A DNA stretch of 12,180 bases from Verrucomicrobiota bacterium (lineage in GTDB: Bacteria; Verrucomicrobiota; Verrucomicrobiia; Limisphaerales; JADLHS01): contig SCTL01000702.1 of NCBI GenBank assembly GCA_004297495.1, positions 1 through 12,180 of the forward strand, written 5' to 3'. Shown here one piece after another: positions 10,875 through 12,180 of this stretch. The position numbers and the translations under genes were made by a program. Positions within the stretch are counted from its first letter, which is position 1. Every line of letters begins with the position of its first letter. The notes beneath the pieces are model-generated. The model saw only the letters and a program-made list of their open reading frames with translations, did no database searches and had not been told where the DNA came from.

Positions 10875-12180
10875 ATGTCCAAAATCATCAAAAAGATTTA
10901 CCCGGAAGTCATCAAGCGAACCGCCAAGCGTTGTCGCGAACGCGGCATCGTGCTGCCGACGTTTGCGCAGATGCGCGATCCGTCGCTGATTCCGCCGGCG
11001 ATCAAGCGCAAGCTCAAGGGCGTCGGGCTGTGGGATGTAAATCCAGTGAATCTTTTCCGCATCTCGTGGAAGAACGACGTGAAAACGGGTCTCTACGGCG
11101 GCGTGAATTATCTGGAGATTCCGCGCGCGATTACCGGCGTGAAGGCGCGCGTTATCGGGCTGGTCGGGAAATATTTTCCGACGGGCGCGCACAAGGTGGG
11201 CGCGGCCTTTGGCTGTCTCGTGCCGCGGCTTGTGAGCGGCGAGTTCGATCCGGAGAAGCACAAGGCGGCGTGGCCTTCGACGGGAAATTATTGTCGCGGC
11301 GGCGCGTTTGATTGCGCGGTGCTGGGCTGCACGTCCATAGCCATCTTGCCGCAGGGCATGTCGCGCGAGCGGTTCGCGTGGCTGAAAAAAATCGGCGCAG
11401 AGATCATCGCGACGCCCGGCTGCGAATCGAACGTGAAGGAGATTTACGACAAGTGCTGGGAGCTGAAGCGCGACCCGGCAAACGTCATCTTCAACCAGTT
11501 CGAGGAATTCGGGAATCCGATCTGGCACTACAACGTGACTGGGCCGGCGGTGGAGGAAGTTTTTCAGGAGCTGAACGAGGAGCGCGGCGTTTACGCCGCT
11601 TCAACGTTTGAACTGAAAGGAGCGACCGATTCGAGTTCGGCAGCGCCAGCCGGTCGTGCGGTGAGGCGGCCTGAAGGCCACGCTCCGTTGCGCGCGGCGG
11701 CGTTTGTTTCCGCGACGGGTTCGGCGGGCACGATTGCGGCGGGCGATTATTTGAAGATGAAACATTCAGCGCTGAAAATCGTCGCCAGTGAGGCGCTGCA
11801 ATGCCCAACGCTGCTGATGAACGGTTTCGGCGATCATCGCATCGAAGGCATCGGCGACAAGCACATCCCGTGGGTTCACAACGTCCGCAACACCGATTGT
11901 GTGGCGGCGATTGACGACGAGGATTGCATGAGAATCCTGCGCTTGTTCAATGAACCTGCCGGACAGAAGCATCTCGCGTCACTCGGCGTGAAAGCGAGCG
12001 AACTGAAATCACTCCCGCTGCTGGGCATCTCCGGGATTTGTAATCTACTCGCCGCGATCAAGACGGCGAAGCATTTTGAACTCACGGAACAGGATGTGAT
12101 TTTCACCGTGTTCACCGACTCGACCGAACTTTACGGCTCGCGCGTCGAAGAATTAAAACACGAACGCGGCTCGTATCGCG
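10875..12180 (+). CDS. Fold-type-II PLP-dependent enzyme (cysteine-synthase/TrpB-like), 3'-truncated
   Basis: An uninterrupted frame of 435 codons runs off the right edge. The N-terminus is MSKIIKKIYPEVIKRTAKRC. The probable PLP-binding lysine is Lys107 in YFPTGAHKVGAAFG, a motif like the TGAHK of tryptophan synthase beta. It is followed by WPSTGNYCRGGAFDCAVLGC (cysteine-synthase-like asparagine loop), ILPQGMSRERFAWLKKIGAEII, and the phosphate-binding VSATGSAGTIAAGDYLK. The C-terminal part includes GIGDKHIPWVHNVRN and LLGISGICNLLAAIKTA. It is thus a beta-elimination/replacement-type PLP enzyme of unknown substrate. It is not a recognisable YgeX, yet it follows ygeW by one base, the place ygeX has in E. 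coli, so deamination of a diaminopropionate-type intermediate is a reasonable guess. About 36 residues (from residue 235) come from palindromic element E, inserted just before the phosphate-binding strand. Confidence 0.85.
   Translation, partial: MSKIIKKIYPEVIKRTAKRCRERGIVLPTFAQMRDPSLIPPAIKRKLKGVGLWDVNPVNLFRISWKNDVKTGLYGGVNYLEIPRAITGVKARVIGLVGKYFPTGAHKVGAAFGCLVPRLVSGEFDPEKHKAAWPSTGNYCRGGAFDCAVLGCTSIAILPQGMSRERFAWLKKIGAEIIATPGCESNVKEIYDKCWELKRDPANVIFNQFEEFGNPIWHYNVTGPAVEEVFQELNEERGVYAASTFELKGATDSSSAAPAGRAVRRPEGHAPLRAAAFVSATGSAGTIAAGDYLKMKHSALKIVASEALQCPTLLMNGFGDHRIEGIGDKHIPWVHNVRNTDCVAAIDDEDCMRILRLFNEPAGQKHLASLGVKASELKSLPLLGISGICNLLAAIKTAKHFELTEQDVIFTVFTDSTELYGSRVEELKHERGSYR
11579..11686. repeat. 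In-frame palindromic element E inside the terminal PLP-enzyme gene
   Basis: The arms 11579-11603 (starts GGAGCGCGGCGTTTACGCCG) and 11662-11686 (ends GGCCTGAAGGCCACGCTCC) pair at 20 of 25, with each hairpin tip self-complementary. The length is 108 bp, a multiple of three, and it is read without stops as about 36 residues (EERGVYAASTFELKGATDSS...). It separates EEVFQELN from AAFVSATGSAGT, elements that are close together in this enzyme fold. The left arm matches that of element D (22 of 25 bases) and is read in the same frame. Confidence 0.92.

Noticed and set aside
1..12180. tRNA, rRNA, riboswitch or sigma-70 promoter
   Set aside because: No cloverleaf, rRNA motif, purine-riboswitch core or convincing -35/-10 pair was seen; the operon promoter is probably upstream of the window.

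Overview
The window is GC-rich (near 60% by eye). All eight recognisable genes lie on the + strand in one closely packed run, and the first and last are cut by the window edges. The gene set matches the anaerobic purine/uric-acid cluster known from Escherichia coli (ygeW-ygeX-ygeY-hyuA...xdhD-ssnA-ygfK), but rearranged. In order it holds: a flavin/Fe-S reductase whose domain order is that of dihydropyrimidine dehydrogenase (2-1993), the amidohydrolase SsnA (1998-3329), the M20 hydrolase YgeY (3634-4863), a threonine-synthase-like PLP enzyme (5042-6427), the molybdenum-binding subunit (6427-8910) and [2Fe-2S] subunit (9107-9664) of a xanthine-dehydrogenase-family hydroxylase, the knotted carbamoyltransferase YgeW (9704-10873), and a second fold-type-II PLP enzyme (10875 to the window end). 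SsnA, YgeY and YgeW are near certain from sequence. The substrates of the reductase, the Mo-hydroxylase and the two PLP enzymes are inferred from context.

How the genes probably work together (inference from the E. coli pathway): the Mo-hydroxylase and the flavoprotein adjust the oxidation state of the purine; SsnA and a hydantoinase that is not in this window open the rings; YgeW removes a carbamoyl group from a ureido intermediate as carbamoyl phosphate; YgeY hydrolyses the remaining ureido or amide bond; and a PLP enzyme deaminates the resulting 2,3-diaminopropionate-type product. No obvious ygeX is present. Two different PLP enzymes, one beside ygeY and one beside ygeW, are candidates for that step.

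The second theme is palindromic DNA. Every gap longer than 100 bases is filled by palindromic repeats: a nested palindrome of about 222 bp (3383-3604) and two copies of a CCCTCACCCC...GGGGTGAGGG element (4879-5026, 8929-9091). Five further palindromic elements lie inside reading frames without breaking them. Two are within the Mo-subunit (7736-7817, 8252-8332) and one within the last PLP enzyme (11579-11686). The other two form C-terminal tails, on the threonine-synthase-like protein (6256-6401) and on the [2Fe-2S] subunit (9571-9676), and the second of these also supplies the stop codon. Four of the five share the arm framework GGAG(C/T)GCGG...CCGCTT with interchangeable hairpin tips, so they look like one modular family that adds peptides to proteins, comparable to the Rickettsia palindromic elements.

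Such dense palindromes with CCCAGGGT/ACCCTGGG and GGAGCGCGG motifs suggest a Verrucomicrobia/Planctomycetes-type genome, perhaps an environmental Verrucomicrobiota (Pedosphaera/Limisphaerales-like). This is recollection of repeat style, not a database match. No tRNA, rRNA, CRISPR array, transposase or convincing promoter was found.
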